A stretch of 64,000 nucleotides of DNA. Source: Chara braunii. Lineage: Eukaryota > Streptophyta > Charophyceae > Charales > Characeae. Of the stretch, positions 10,481-22,007 are shown piece by piece. The notes under the pieces were generated by a model that did not search any database, was not told where the DNA came from, and worked only from the letters and a program-made list of their open reading frames with translations. Both the position numbers and the translations under genes were made by a program. The DNA lies in the NCBI GenBank assembly GCA_003427395.1, contig BFEA01000079.1:171939-235938 (forward strand), in the 5' to 3' direction. Positions within the stretch are counted from its first letter, which is position 1. Every line of letters begins with the position of its first letter.

Positions 10481-12422
10481 ATCAGTGCTGGTAGTTAGGT
10501 CCCAGGTAGGGTCTGTAGGGTCCCAGGGTCCGTAGGAAGTCGAAGCGTCATAGGCCACAGACCGGTAAAATTCCAACCAGTGCCGGACAAGAAAAGTCCA
10601 GGCCCAAAGTCCAATTTTGCAGCAGCGTCCCAGGAAAAGTCTGGAACATGCCGGGCAACCAAAATTCATGCAGCAGACAGGCCGTGGGTGACCGGTACCG
10701 GTCAGAAGCAGACCGCGGCCAAGTCAAGCAACCATTAATAGCTGCTACAGTGCTGCTCACACATCTTTGGTCATGCATGAGATCATTGCGGAAATGCTGC
10801 TGGTTGCTCGTGCGAAATCACAGCTTGGACAGTGCACCAAACGGCCTGCAGGGTGGTGCACAGTTAGGGTTGAGGAAGGAGAAGGCGTCCATAGCCACCA
10901 TAGCTGCAGTTGCAGTTGAAGAAGACGCAAATGTATCCAGGGTTACAATCCTAGTAGCAGATAGGGAGCGACAGAGGAGAGAGACAGAGCGATGCAAGAG
11001 TTGAGAGAGAAGTCAGGTGGAGAGAGAGAGGTACTCACATGAGGAGGGTGCTTGGTTACATACCTGATTGAGGTTGTTGTTGGATGCACTGATGAGCGGT
11101 GGTCACAATTGTCGTGTCACAATTGTCGGATGCGCTGATGGGCGCTGGTTACTGTTGTTGGCTACGCCGATGAGCGCTGACTATTTAAAATGTGCATAAT
11201 TTGAGTATTCATTGAACTTTTCTGAGCTGCGTTGATTTGGTGTTCCATATCTGGTCTTGGTGTGAATCTTCATGTGAGCTTTCTTTGTGCATGTTGTTTG
11301 GCGAGTGATTGGAAGCGGATAATTGCACTTTCCTTTTTACCCCCTTAATCTGTGCATTACGGGTGGATCTGGTGTTCAGATTAGGTGAGTTGGACTTCCT
11401 CTTCTGTGTTTCTTTCTTTTCTTTTCTTTTTTATCTCTCTTTTCTTCTTTTTCCTTACTATTTGGTGTCCGAGCATGTGTTTTCGCATGCGCGGTCAGCC
11501 AAAACTCGGTCCAAGACAACATTTCAAAAGGCTGCTGCGTCCTGGCCATTACTATTCACCTAACACACTACCGGCCCTGGGCCGAACCCGTACAACCAGA
11601 GGGAGTCCAACTCATGAGCCACACGACATAAGCAACAAGGTGGTGGGAGATGGTGAGATAGTCGGGACAGTAGAGACACATTGTGTATGGGCTTGTGTGT
11701 GTATTTTGTACAACAGCCTAATATGAACACCAGAGGAAACAACCAACCTGCGAAAGGTCACAATGCACTGCCATCCAAAAAGCATCCCAAGAACCTCCCA
11801 CAACACCAGGACTGTCATTGCTCAAACCACTCTAGAGGCCGCCCTGTCCCATCTGCTCCAAACAAGTAGCCCATGGGAATCGCACCCATAGAAAACATTG
11901 TCTGAGATTCTTTATGAAGATCTTGAGGCCAAACAAACCGAGTTGTGACTGCGCTATATAAGAACAATCATGCAGCGACCATTCTCTGCATGTCATTTCA
12001 GAAGCTAGAGAGGGGAAGAAGAGTTCATGCCCTCGAGTGCTCTGTGAGTTGCTTAAGGTCACAAAACAAGTAGAGAGGATGCATTACATCTTGGCTGGGG
12101 CTAGGATAGCTGGCCCTTATGTGGCCTACTGCGGCTAAAATACTCCACTTGGGCGGAGCTCAGACTCTTCTGGCGTGTGAATCCACATGATTCATGGAGT
12201 ATTTCAATTTGAGGCCGCATTAAGCTGCTGGGCCTGGTGTTGTTATGTTCTTTTTTTTTTATAAGTATTGGTAGATATTTTTGATTGTCTGGCATACTAT
12301 AAGAATTTGGTACTAGTGTTTTTATGGTCAAGAAATCTGGAGGGATTGTCCTCTTTTGGAATTAATTTGGGACGCTGGACCCGACTTCCAGGAGGAGAAA
12401 GTAATATTTCCTGCGAGTGCTT
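10481..12422. other. No gene recognised; repetitive and low-complexity DNA
   Basis: I see no conserved protein or RNA in this stretch. It contains purine-rich GAGA tracts near 10,966-11,035, a pyrimidine-rich TTTCTTTTC stretch at 11,405-11,455, and two related GATGAGCG/GATGGGCG-CTG sentences at 11,088-11,175 that look like a decayed short tandem repeat. Confidence 0.5.
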
Positions 12423-12705
12423 AGGGCGTACTCACACCTGGGCTCCCTGGATGTGTTTGACAGCAATTACAGCCAGATTCGGCTGAAAAGATACTGGTGT
12501 GAGCAGGGCCTTCCTGTCAATGCTTAGTGCGTACAGGCCTGGGCTTCCTGAATGTGTTTGACAGCAATCACAGCCAGGTTCAGCTGAAAAAATACTAGCC
12601 AGAGTACGGCATTCCTGACAATGCTTAGTAGGGCGCACTCCCCACCTGTGCTTCCTGAATGTGTTGACAGAAATTACAGCCAGATTCAGCTGAAGAAATA
12701 CTAAG
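12423..12705. repeat. Three tandem copies of a tiny inverted-repeat element
   Basis: Three units of about 100 bp follow each other, each with a TTCCTGAATGTGTTTGACAG-like core and an ATTACAGCCAGATTC block. The first (12,423-12,512) has clear ends: AGGGCGTACTCACACC at the left and the inverted GGTGTGAGCAGGGCC at the right. The ends match those of the elements at 13,384-13,496 and 19,733-20,163, so the array looks like tandemly repeated MITEs. The second and third units have weaker ends. Confidence 0.65.
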
Positions 12706-13383
12706 TGTATGTATGGCCTTGGTGAATAGAGAAGCAGAAAATAACCACTACCCCAGCGAGGGACCTCGAAACGGACCTGAGCGCATTTCCAGCTTTAGTC
12801 ACCTGACGGAATTGTATGACGGAGGCCATGGTCCACGAACGAACTACTGTCGTCCCCCAAGCATAACAAAATTGCAAGTTTGAGTCAGGTACACAGCTAT
12901 AACGGCTATATAATATGTCTTATCCTCAAGGGAAGGGTTTAGCCCTCAAAATTGATCATAGAAAAATGAAAAATGCTGACCTTGGGCGTCGATGCACAGC
13001 TCAGCCAATGTATACAAAGAAGATTGAGAGAAGAATGTAGATTAGTTTTGAAGGGGAAAAAAAGGCAACTGTATCGTCAGCCAGAAGGTGGAAAGATCCA
13101 CTCTTTTTCTGGCCTTCTCACATTAATTTTGGTGATGGGTGGAGCCAGGTCCCTTAGAACATGTTTCGTGCAAAAAGTGCATCTTCTGTGGGGCTGACCC
13201 CGGCGCGGAAAGCCCTCTGTCGGACATTTTCCCTGGGTCATAACCCCCGACACCTCAACAACCCTTATAGAAAAAGTGCACCTTCCAACATTTTCCCCCA
13301 CTATGGGCACACTTGAGGTATGAGGGACGTCACTCACACAATAGCACGTGTTCTTTCAAAGGGGGTAGCACCGAAACTTACTT

Positions 13384-13496
13384 GGGGCGTACTCGCACTA
13401 GCACTCTCCTGACCGTAACTGTGGCCTAACAGGGATGTATCTGACCGCAATTACGCCCAGAACCAAGTAAAGAAGTCCTAGAGTGGGTATGCCCTA
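13384..13496. mobile_element. Small MITE with GGGCRTACTCRCAC-type ends
   Basis: The left end GGGGCGTACTCGCACT is matched by the inverted right end AGAGTGGGTATGCCCT. The interior of about 80 bp, including CTGACCGCAATTACGCCCAG, is related to the core of the 12,423-12,705 array. No coding capacity. Confidence 0.6.
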
Positions 13497-14118
13497 GTAT
13501 TCATCGCAGTTCTGCATCCGAACTCATGACACGTTCGATTAACAGCTACATGAATTATGTACATCATGTCAGCCACATGGATCGGGCGCGTTCCAGACCT
13601 TTAACAGACAGGCTGAAGGACCTTTCACCAGACAGATGTCATGAGTTCGGCTCACATTCAAGTCACATGTGCCCCACACTTGTGCTCAAAGAAGTCTCTA
13701 TCACTATATATATGTTAGAGCCTGGTTCCGCCACTCGCTAATTAGAACAATGCACTCGTCATACGCCCCTTCCCAAACATCTTTTCAGAGAATTCTTCAT
13801 CAGTATTTATTAGAGCGTCCTTCTGCCACTTACCAGTTACACAAAAATGACGAGTGCATCTTGCCACCTTCTACTGCACGATACATTCGCCATTTGGCCT
13901 GTTACAGTTACTGTAGCCTAACCAAGCCCTCTAGCGCTTGTGTGCCATCCATGCGTACATAACAAGTAGAGTCACCGCGCATGCCTTAAACCACCACTAC
14001 CCCACCCAGCTACCCACGAGAATGTGCGGGGTAAAAGCGCGCCACACAAAGGCTCACGGGACGCAAAAGGCTGGCAGCGCCCAGTAGGTCCTCCCGCGGT
14101 GAGGGTTGGGTAGTCCAC

Positions 14119-14290
14119 CGTCCGGGCAAAAAAAACTGAGCATCAGGAAAATTCAGGTCGGAGGTACTCGTGGTTTAACCAGCAATGCTTGGGGTGTGGG
14201 ATTGCACTTGATCACCTTCCGGGCAAAACTGACCATCAGGAAAATTCAGGTCGGAGGTATTCGTGGTTTAACCAGCAAGGATTGCACTTG
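14119..14290. repeat. Direct repeat of about 97-bp period, two copies
   Basis: CCGGGCAAAA followed by CATCAGGAAAATTCAGGTCG and a CGTGGTTTAACCAGCAA block occurs twice, starting near 14,121 and 14,218. No open function is apparent. Confidence 0.8.
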
Positions 14291-14450
14291 AGCATCCATA
14301 GTCTAGCCGGAAGAGCCAATGAACAGTGAAAATGAAGATGACATCTATATAGTTTATCTAGTAAGTGTAGATGAGATCCGTATATGAACTACAAGTGGGT
14401 CGACAGAGGTGGGGAGGGGATGACACACAGCACAGTGCGGCGGGGTGTGT

Positions 14451-14625
14451 CATCAGGATTTGAGCTCATGAGCTGTTACCAACATCTACATGTGTGTACC
14501 ATTCAGGATTTGGAAACATGAGCCCGTTGTTATCAGCTAGGCATGTGTACTATAGAGGATCTCAAAACACCACCTGTTTATCAACAGCTACATCCCCTTG
14601 TGTGTATCATTCGGGACTTGAACTC
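14451..14625. repeat. Degenerate 50-bp tandem repeat, about 3.5 copies
   Basis: Units starting near 14,451, 14,500, 14,551 and 14,608 share CATTCAGGATTTGRA, a TTATCAACAGCTA-like block and CATGTGTGTAC. Confidence 0.65.
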
Positions 14626-14813
14626 TCTCGCCAAAAAAAACGCCTTCCGCCACGACAGACCTGATCTTTCTTTCCTTTTTGAACTTTTTTCTCCGCCCCG
14701 CCCCCCCGGCCAAGGCTGCCATCCATTCTGCGCAGCAGCAGCCCAGTGGCAGTGAGTATCCATCCATTCTGGGGGAACACCAGCCCGGTTCCTATTTCAC
14801 GGGAAATCGCACT

Positions 14814-14884
14814 TGCGGATAACGGGAATCGAACCCATATCCCCTGCTTGGAAGGCAGACAATTTACCTTTAATCTATATCCGC
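14814..14884 (-). tRNA. trnG-UCC: tRNA-Gly(UCC), organellar-type sequence
   Basis: On the minus strand 71 nt fold into a complete cloverleaf with discriminator A. The acceptor stem GCGGATA pairs perfectly with TATCCGC. The D stem is GATT/AATT, the anticodon stem TCTGC/GCAGG has one T-G pair, the loop CTTCCAA gives anticodon UCC, the variable loop is 4 nt, and the T arm is ATGGG-TTCGATT-CCCGT. The GGTTCGATTCC segment is a good B box, but the A-box region is poor. The GCGGATATAG start and the short variable loop are more like plastid or mitochondrial glycine tRNAs than plant nuclear ones. It may therefore be an organelle-derived insertion and not a transcribed nuclear gene. No CCA is encoded. 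Confidence 0.85.
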
Positions 14885-15099
14885 TATTTACATATTGAAT
14901 GGATTGACTCAGGCTCTTCTGGGTGAACGTAAAGTCTCCCTATCTTCACTCAAAGACTAAGAGCAGTCAACATAAAGCAGGGTAACCATGGAACGCACGC
15001 TCATCCCAACAGAGGCGATCTTATCTTCACGTCGAGGGATTAGGGGCTAGAGATACAGATAGCGATTATGATCACTACAAGAGAGAGATTAGAGATAAA

Positions 15100-15222
15100 G
15101 GGCCTCGCTGCACAACTCTCGAAATGTGCAAAACGAGAGTGAATCTTCCGCTAGAATATGGAAAGATACACGGCCATGATTTTTGTCTTTTTGTGCATTT
15201 CAAGAGTAGTGCAGCGAGGCCC
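15100..15222. mobile_element. 123-bp MITE with GGGCCTCGCTGCAC terminal inverted repeats
   Basis: The left end GGGCCTCGCTGCACAACTCT and the inverted right end AGAGTAGTGCAGCGAGGCCC pair. The complementarity continues inward through GAAATGTGCAAAA / TTTTGTGCATTTC-like sequence. Both sides are bordered by AAA, which may be a 3-bp target duplication, though such a short A-run is weak evidence. No coding capacity. Confidence 0.75.
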
Positions 15223-15239
15223 AAAGTTCGAGATTATTA

Positions 15240-16740
15240 CAGAGGGATTAGAGATTAGATATCAGGAATAGAGAGAGAGAGAGAGAGACCGAGAAGTGTG
15301 ACAACGTGTGTAGTACGCATGTGATTGTGTCCATGTACGTGTCTGCGCGCCGTGCGAAAATAGGGTAAAACGAGCTCCCGACACTTGTCTCTATGTAGCG
15401 ACAAACGTAAGCGTTGAGCGAGCTGGAGCAGACGGAGATGACAGAAAGCAGAGAAGACAGAAACGAATGGAAAACAGTGGGAACGACGGCACGCAAATAG
15501 AGGAGGGTTTCTTTTGGTTTCTTCTCCAGGGTCATCCTGAATGGATAGCAGCCACAGAGAGAGAGAGAGAGAGAGAGTGGCGGGGGGGTTGGGGAGGGGA
15601 AGGGAAGAGGTCGCAAACGAACGGTAAGAATAGAGGCAGTGCCTCCGCGCCTGCAAGAGAGAGGAGAGAGAGTGAATGAGAAGGGTGTCATGGGGAAACG
15701 CGATGAATAACAGACCACCGGGTAGAGTTGTGAGGCCCCCCGACCTTGTTAAACTTTTCCAAAATTGTCGTAAAAAATCGGTTTGCCGCTCAGGAAATAA
15801 AAGGCAACATCGCATCCCGAGCACCTCGGCCGCTTGTTAGGTCAGCCATCTATTTTATGCATCGGGATTATGCGTTTCGAAACAAAATTCGCCCGTCACT
15901 TGTGAATCCAACGGGTAATTTTGTCTGAGACGACGGAGCTCGTAGTACTTCAACGAGAGTGAACAAAATCCAATCCAAAAACCCTAATCTCCGACACCTA
16001 AGAGAAGTTGCGCGATCGGGAATCCTTTCCCCCTACCCCCCCTTTTCTGCCAGTGGAGATCGCCCTCCCTGTCCATCCGTGATCATGGGAGGGAGCCACC
16101 TCACAACCCTACACGCGTGTAGCAGAAGGACAAGAGGACAAGGAGGCCGCAAGCGCGGTGGGAGGCTGAGGGAGGAGGAGAATAAGCAGGAAGAGAATGT
16201 AGAGGAGAAAAGAGGAGAAGGAAGACGGTGACGAAGGAGGTGGAAGTCGGAAGAAGGAGAACCAGGCGCTCCCCCGCTCCTCCTCCCACACGACGCCCCC
16301 ACCCTCTTCCAACCCGTGCACACAAGTCGGAGCCGGTCGCGACTGCGCTCCTCGCCCCGTCTATGTAGGAGGGATCGACGCTGCTGCGCGAGGGAGGAGA
16401 GGCGTGATCACGCCATTCCCTGCCCCTTCCGCAGGGAGCGGGGGGAAGTAGAAGTATAAATTCTGAAACTTCAAAAAAAAAAAAAAAAAAGGAAAAGAAA
16501 GTGAAACCCCGTCGTTCCGAAACGCGAAACTCCAGATGTCGGCTTCTTCCCGGTGGGGAAAAAAGAAGGAACTTTTACCGCATGCCCCGGAGCACAGATG
16601 AAACTTATTACTGTAAAAGCGATGAAAATGGTTAAGTTCGGTCTGGCTTTCCCCTTGCCCCCTCCCCAACCTCTTATTCACCATGCTTTCTTCCACAGAA
16701 CACCCATTGACATTCTTTTCCAATATACAAAAAGCATAGC
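15240..16740. other. No gene recognised; GA/CT-rich and A-run DNA
   Basis: Contains (GA)n tracts at 15,268-15,288 and 15,558-15,577, a purine-rich GAGGAGAA block near 16,160-16,260 and an A18-type run near 16,472. The open frames here follow from low complexity (serine/leucine or arginine/glutamate rich) and I do not support them as genes. Confidence 0.6.
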
Positions 16741-16752
16741 GGCCGTGACATA

Positions 16753-16857
16753 CCGTATTCCCCCGAACACAACGCACCCTCATTTCGGCTGTACCTGACC
16801 GGAAATATAGCTTGTACGCATTCATTATCAGGGTGCGTTATGTTCGGGAGACGCCGG
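16753..16857. mobile_element. 105-bp MITE with CCCGAACAYAACGCACCCT inverted repeats
   Basis: The left arm CCCCGAACACAACGCACCCT is matched by AGGGTGCGTTATGTTCGGG on the right, with weaker pairing further out to CCG/CGG. The loop between the arms is about 50 bp. Non-coding. Confidence 0.7.
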
Positions 16858-17582
16858 TAGGCACATGCCCCTAAGGACTAGGGACATACACCAGGAATAC
16901 CCACCCTGGATGTATTCGATGTCGCACTCCGAACATCGTGGATGTCTCGACGCCGAGTTTCAAACGCCGGACTTGCTCGATGCAACGCCGTCGACCAATT
17001 TCTCCGCCCCCCTCTTCGCCTCCTCGACCACCACCAAAAAAATAGGGGGGTCAAAGAAAAGGTCTGCGGGAATGGCCATTCTGCTCGCATTCGCACGGCA
17101 CATGTTCACATTCCCATGCCACAGTTTACTCAACAGTGAATTTACTTCTTTCATTCAGTTTTGGGGTGACATGCCCCATTCCCCAATTTCACCCCCCCCG
17201 CAGTGGCTCCTGTCAAAATCGGTAAAGGTCCGATTTTCCATTTTTTTGGGGATCACTAACAAAATGCCCGTGAAAGCGAAAAAACGCAAGAATCGCTGGG
17301 TTGCTTGAAGCGAAAGGGGACACACAGCAGCAGAATTGGATGCATATGGCTGCTGGATTGGCGATAGAATAGGGAGGGGATAAAGGACAGCTTCATCATA
17401 AAGGTCAGGCTACCACGACATACACGTGGACAGTCGGTGACGATTGCCGTGAAGGAGTCGAAAGCAAGAGAGTAGCAGAAAAATTAACATTTTGAGTGAC
17501 AGCATGGCCGGGGGGGAGAGGGGGGGAACAAAAGAGAGCAGGATTACGGCAAAAAAGAGACACGAACGCTGTAATTGCTTTC

Positions 17583-17730
17583 TTGTATGGAAAAAAAAGG
17601 GCGACGTCCTGAGGTAATTCAGATTTGGACTGACCGGCCCCAGGTAATTTAATTTCGTTCTGTTCATCTGATTATAGCAGAATTCGAGCATCGCTCTGTA
17701 CGTCAACAGCTCATGGGTATACCCCAACTA
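17583..17730. repeat. Dispersed repeat (copy 1) related to 19,545-19,695
   Basis: Both copies share an AGGTAATTCAGAT block, a GTTCATCTGATT/GGTCATCTGATTG block, a GGATTCGACCTTGGGTCTGT-like block and ACAGTTCATGGGTGTACC. The GAATTCGAGCATC/GATTCGACCTT segment resembles a B box, so this may be a SINE body. Confidence 0.5.
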
Positions 17731-17845
17731 CAGCAGACTCAGCAGTCGCTGTGAAGTCTGTCGAATAGGTGGGGAAAGAACATCAGTCCAAGAAAGTTGC
17801 GTTCGAGTTTATGATTGAGAGGAATCGAGTTCGAGATTCACAGAA

Positions 17846-18008
17846 GGAGAACGAGCGAGAGAGCGGAGAAGCTGCTAGACAGGGACCACCGGGCCTTGAG
17901 GTCAACGAATGAGAGAGAGAGAGAGAGAAAGAGAAATCTCATAGAAGGCGAACAGGCGAGAGAGCGGAGAAGCTGACCGATAGGGGGCGGGCCTTGAGGT
18001 AAAGGCAT

Positions 18009-18030
<22 letters not shown>
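17846..18030. repeat. Direct duplication of about 97 bp ahead of the GA tract
   Basis: GCGAGAGAGCGGAGAAGCTG followed by CGGGCCTTGAGGT and a GAGAGA run occurs twice, near 17,852 and 17,954. Confidence 0.75.

Positions 18031-18091
<61 letters not shown>
18012..18091. repeat. (GA)n microsatellite
   Basis: An uninterrupted AG dinucleotide run of about 80 bp. Confidence 0.97.
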
Positions 18092-18097
<6 letters not shown>

Positions 18098-19324
18098 TTA
18101 AGGCAAAAGAGGACCCCCGGCGCGACAGCAGGTAATCAGGACAAGCACAGAGGTATAGGAAGGAGTGAAACAACGGACCGAATCGAACCGAACTTATAGC
18201 TTGTCCGAGAAGCCACCCGACGTGAGGACGAGGCATTGGCGGGGAAACAAATTTCCTCGGTGGGGAGTGAGGGAGGAGAGGAACATGCGTGTCTGAGAGA
18301 GAGAGAGTGAGATGGGAGGAGGGAAGGAGGAAGGAAGAGCTGGAATCGATATCAAGTATGGCGGAGGCGTAAGAGCAGATAATCAGCTCTGTAGATCACG
18401 AGTTCCCGAACAGCGAGGAGGGGGAGGGCAAATGAGAATCGTTACAGGATGTGGGGAAAATGGCCGAGAGAATGTGCAACCTGAAATCGTCACCGTCGGT
18501 TTCCTGTGCATCAGCCAACCCACACGCGTGTCGGAGGGGTACACAGAGAGAGAGAGAGAGGGGTGTGGGGCAGGAGGGAATGGGGGAAGGGGGGAAAGGG
18601 GAGAGCGACATGCAAAGCGGTAACAAGAGAGCGCAAGCATGAAGGACGCCAGGACGTGGGGAAGCAGGGCAAATGGAAGCAGAGATCGACTTCTCGTGAC
18701 CGGTAATACCTCATTGACATGTTGTTCCTCGTCTCTCTCCGAACGGCCCCTCGCAAGTCTCCTACTACCACTTTCACCCCTTCACACCATCTCCCGGCTT
18801 TTGCTTTCATCCGCCTTTCCCGCTCTCGGTTGGTGCTTCCCTCCGCCTTTCCTGCTCCGCCCGACGCCTGCTTGTACGCGCCGTAGGTAGTCCTTCGTTC
18901 TGTGCGGGATCGCCTAGGCAGTCTCACGCGATCGGCACTCCGCCTGTCGTTTTCCGTTGATTTTGTCTTCCGCAAATGCACTCTCGGCGGCATCGGCGGC
19001 CTGCACGCATTAACGTTCACAAAATACCAACGAGCTTGCTGATGAACTGTTGAAAACCAGACCTAAGTTCTTTCAAAAAAGAAAAAACAAAAGATATTTA
19101 GCATTATATAGTATTACAGTATTACACAGGGGACCCCGTAGCAGCCAGACCGAGTTCAAGCCTCCAACGAGGGAAAATGTCAGGGGCTGCACGCGACCTG
19201 CAGGTGGGGCCAGCTGGTAGCATCAGGGACATCCCCTCCGGTCCCCCTTAAGAACAGCGGTCTCTGCTGAATGCCGCTCCGGGGGTCCAACGGTATATCT
19301 CCAGGTGGCAGGCGCCAAGCTCGC

Positions 19325-19405
19325 CCAGGAGAGGATGGGGATTGAACCCAAGACCTCCTGAATGCCTCTTCCATGCCTTACCAACTGAGATAGGCTGCTA
19401 GACTG
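19325..19405 (-). pseudogene. tRNA-derived sequence (SINE head or tRNA pseudogene)
   Basis: The minus strand reads CCTATCTCAGTTGGTAAGGC, an A-box-like D arm, followed after about 30 nt by GGGTTCAATCCC, a good B box with flanking T-stem complementarity. The anticodon arm is imperfect and I could not close a full acceptor stem, so I call this tRNA-derived and not a gene. On the plus strand, AGTTCGAATCCCC at about 19,411 is a second B-box-like word. Confidence 0.5.
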
Positions 19406-19544
19406 GCATAAGTTCGAATCCCCTATTTTTTCTCCCCGAAGGGCAACGGCCTTGAGATGTCATCATTGGATTGACCGGCCTTTCCGGGTGATTGTGAGGA
19501 CCCCGGCCTCAATGAATTTTTTAAATATATAATGTGACCTGTTG

Positions 19545-19695
19545 CGCCAAAAAAAAAAAAAGACGGACCGGACCCAGGTAATTCAGATTGATTTTATATT
19601 TGGTCATCTGATTGCATCTGGATTCGACCTTGGGTCTGTGTTCTAACAGTTCATGGGTGTACCAAAAATAGAATTGACTGATAGACCTGCATGAA
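19545..19695. repeat. Dispersed repeat (copy 2) related to 17,583-17,730
   Basis: See the shared blocks listed for copy 1. A third fragment in inverse orientation, with TGAATTACCTGGGGCCAGTC, lies at about 20,175. Confidence 0.5.
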
Positions 19696-19732
19696 TGGAA
19701 TGAATGAGGGGCGGTTCGCACACTCCACTCTC

Positions 19733-20163
19733 AGGGCATGCTCACACGCAAATCCGCAGAATATGCGGATTCGGGAAGGGCCGATTTGAGGTTTCGGGCG
19801 TGGTTCATGTCACACTGCTGTTGCTGTACCTTTTCAGATGGGACAAGGTCGTCGACGTCTGGAGAAATGGGGATTTGGTACTTGGCTGGTCACACAGCGC
19901 CATCCAGAAATTGTGCAAGAAAATTGTGCAAGAACTTTTGTGAACGAATTTTTGTCAATTTTTGAAGAAAATGCAAAAAACAAAAAGGGAATTTGCAGTC
20001 ACATCCAGAGGTGACCGCAAAATCCCTTGCCCCGCGGCTTCCCAAGCCGCTGACAAATGGGCACAGGAATAGCACATTTGTAAATTTGGGAGATCCATGT
20101 GACCGGCCTTTCCCTTTTTGGGGGGGGATTTTGGGGATATAGGTCCCCGTGTGAGTATGCCCT
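19733..20163. mobile_element. MITE-like element with AGGGCATRCTCACACG ends
   Basis: The left end AGGGCATGCTCACACG (19,733-19,748) is the inverse of CGTGTGAGTATGCCCT (20,148-20,163) with one mismatch. The interior of about 400 bp contains an internal hairpin (AATCCGCAGAATATGCGGATT, about 19,750) and repeated TTTGTGAACGAA/ATTTTTG words. The ends are shared with the smaller elements at 12,423 and 13,384. No transposase. Confidence 0.65.
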
Positions 20164-22007
20164 CAAAACGAATTCTGAATTACCTGGGGCCAGTCACTGC
20201 AATGATGATATCTCGAGGCCGTCACCCTTCTGAAAAACGAAACAAAGAAAAACAACAGGAAAAGAACGTTCACAAAATCTAAAAATAACATAGAAAGTCC
20301 AGAAGATTGCGAACATACCTAACCTATGGAACAAACCAACCGCGCTAAATGAACCACCGCTACCGGTAATAAAGTGGTACGACCAAGCAGTTTCCTCTGA
20401 CATCAGCTCCAACGATCCATGGTCGACCTATCAATCATATCTCGGTGTCATCTCCCTTCCCTTCTCAAACGAGCTGCTCCTATGACCGGATGATTATGGT
20501 TTTCACAGCGAGCGATTTGCCAGCAGAATGCCGCTGTGTCGGACCCGTCAGGATGGAGAAGGACGAGTTGAGGAAGGAGGAAGTGGAGATGGAGTTGGAA
20601 GGGACAGCGCAGCTCCGACGCATACTCAACAGGGCACGTACTCCAATAAGTGCGAGTGAAGATGATCTGAAAAACAGACAACAGTTGGGGTATACCCCCA
20701 GCGGACTGACTGGACTGGACTGGACTGGACTCGTACCGACAGTGGTACCGGGCAGGATTGGGCTGGACTGGAACAGTACACGGCCTGTGAGGTCAGGCCA
20801 CGACCTGGTCCCATAGGCCGAACTGGCAAATAGTCGAATAGACCCTGGTTGTAGGCCAGGGAAGATAGAGGCCTGTTGCACGATCCTCAAACCTGTAATG
20901 GATCGCAAGAGCCAAAAACACATTATCCGCAAAAGCAGCGGAACTTTGCAATAGAGGAAGTTGAGAAATATAGGATGTGGAGCACGCTCCATGCGAAGTC
21001 CATGCGATGCAGCCTAAGCTACACAATGTCAACTGGAAAATAAATGTCTGGTATAAACATCCTATCTATCAGCAGAAAAAGAAATGTAGCATAATACAAT
21101 CCTAAGGTCTCATGTCGCTAAACCACTAAGAGTGGGATGGTCTCAGAGGGGTTGAGTGCAGCCTAAGAATCGAAACTCCTAAGGGCAATCACACACGAAG
21201 GTGGGATAGGTCATCAGGCTCAAGGTGGGAGAGTGGTAGCGAAACAAAACCAATGACCCTAACAGATAGACCATCAGGGCAGGTAATGCTCGACAAAAGG
21301 GTGACACCATGCAGGGTCGACCATGAGAAGGGGAGTCTGGAATAGGGTGGAGGTATGCCTAATTGAAGGCATGCAAGAGTCGGCACTAGGGTGATTAGGG
21401 CAGTGGGTGAGGGAAACAAGCACACAACTCACCGACTGGGGGAGGGAGGGAGATAGATCTGGGAGCAGGGAAGCCAAGATAACGCTACGGTCCCAATGCC
21501 TATGGGATACGAAGAGAGAGTCCAACTCAAAGAGACCCAACTAAGTGAGAACCATCATGCGACGGATGTAAGGGGTTGTACAAGGTAGGGTGGTGGCGTG
21601 AAGTAGTCACGTCCAAAGTAGTTGAAGCTGATAAGATGGCTGAAGTCGAGAAGGTGACTGAAGTCGTCGAGGTGGTCGATGAAGTCAATGAAGTAGGAGC
21701 CGAGTCGATGTCGAAGCAGAGCCGCAAAATGCTGACATTCTGAAGAAGTTGATGATGGAGTACCTGATGGTGCGAGTCAATAGGGAGATGGTAGGTGATC
21801 AGAGTATCAATCGTCAAAACACCGAGGGCGTCGACGAGTGTGTTGTGAACGAGCGGAGGCGTCCGTCTGCTGCTGAAGAACGGCCTCAGAGGGAGCGGGC
21901 TCGTCCGTAGCGATCTCCTCAACCGGAGGCGGAGGAAGAGGGTCAGTCGGCTGAGTAGGAGCAGATGTATCAGCATGACGAGCACGATCATATGCACGCA
22001 CCAACAT
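20164..22007. other. No gene recognised; possible 3' region of the minus-strand chromovirus
   Basis: 20,705-20,735 is a short (GGACT)n run. 21,560-22,007 continues past the chromovirus integrase stop in the minus direction. One frame there (21,807-22,007) is rich in Pro, Glu and Ala and could be a C-terminal tail after the chromodomain, or untranslated sequence. I could not define an LTR or polypurine tract. Confidence 0.45.

Noticed and set aside
14814-14884. Ordinary nuclear tRNA-Gly gene
   Set aside because: Cloverleaf is sound, but the organelle-like sequence and weak A box do not support an active nuclear polymerase III gene.
15248-16330. Open frames up to 189 codons rich in Ser, Leu and Pro
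   Set aside because: Low-complexity GA/CT DNA keeps several frames open on both strands at once; no domain is recognisable.
17838-18236. 132-codon Leu/Ser-rich frame
   Set aside because: Most of it is the GA microsatellite read on the minus strand.
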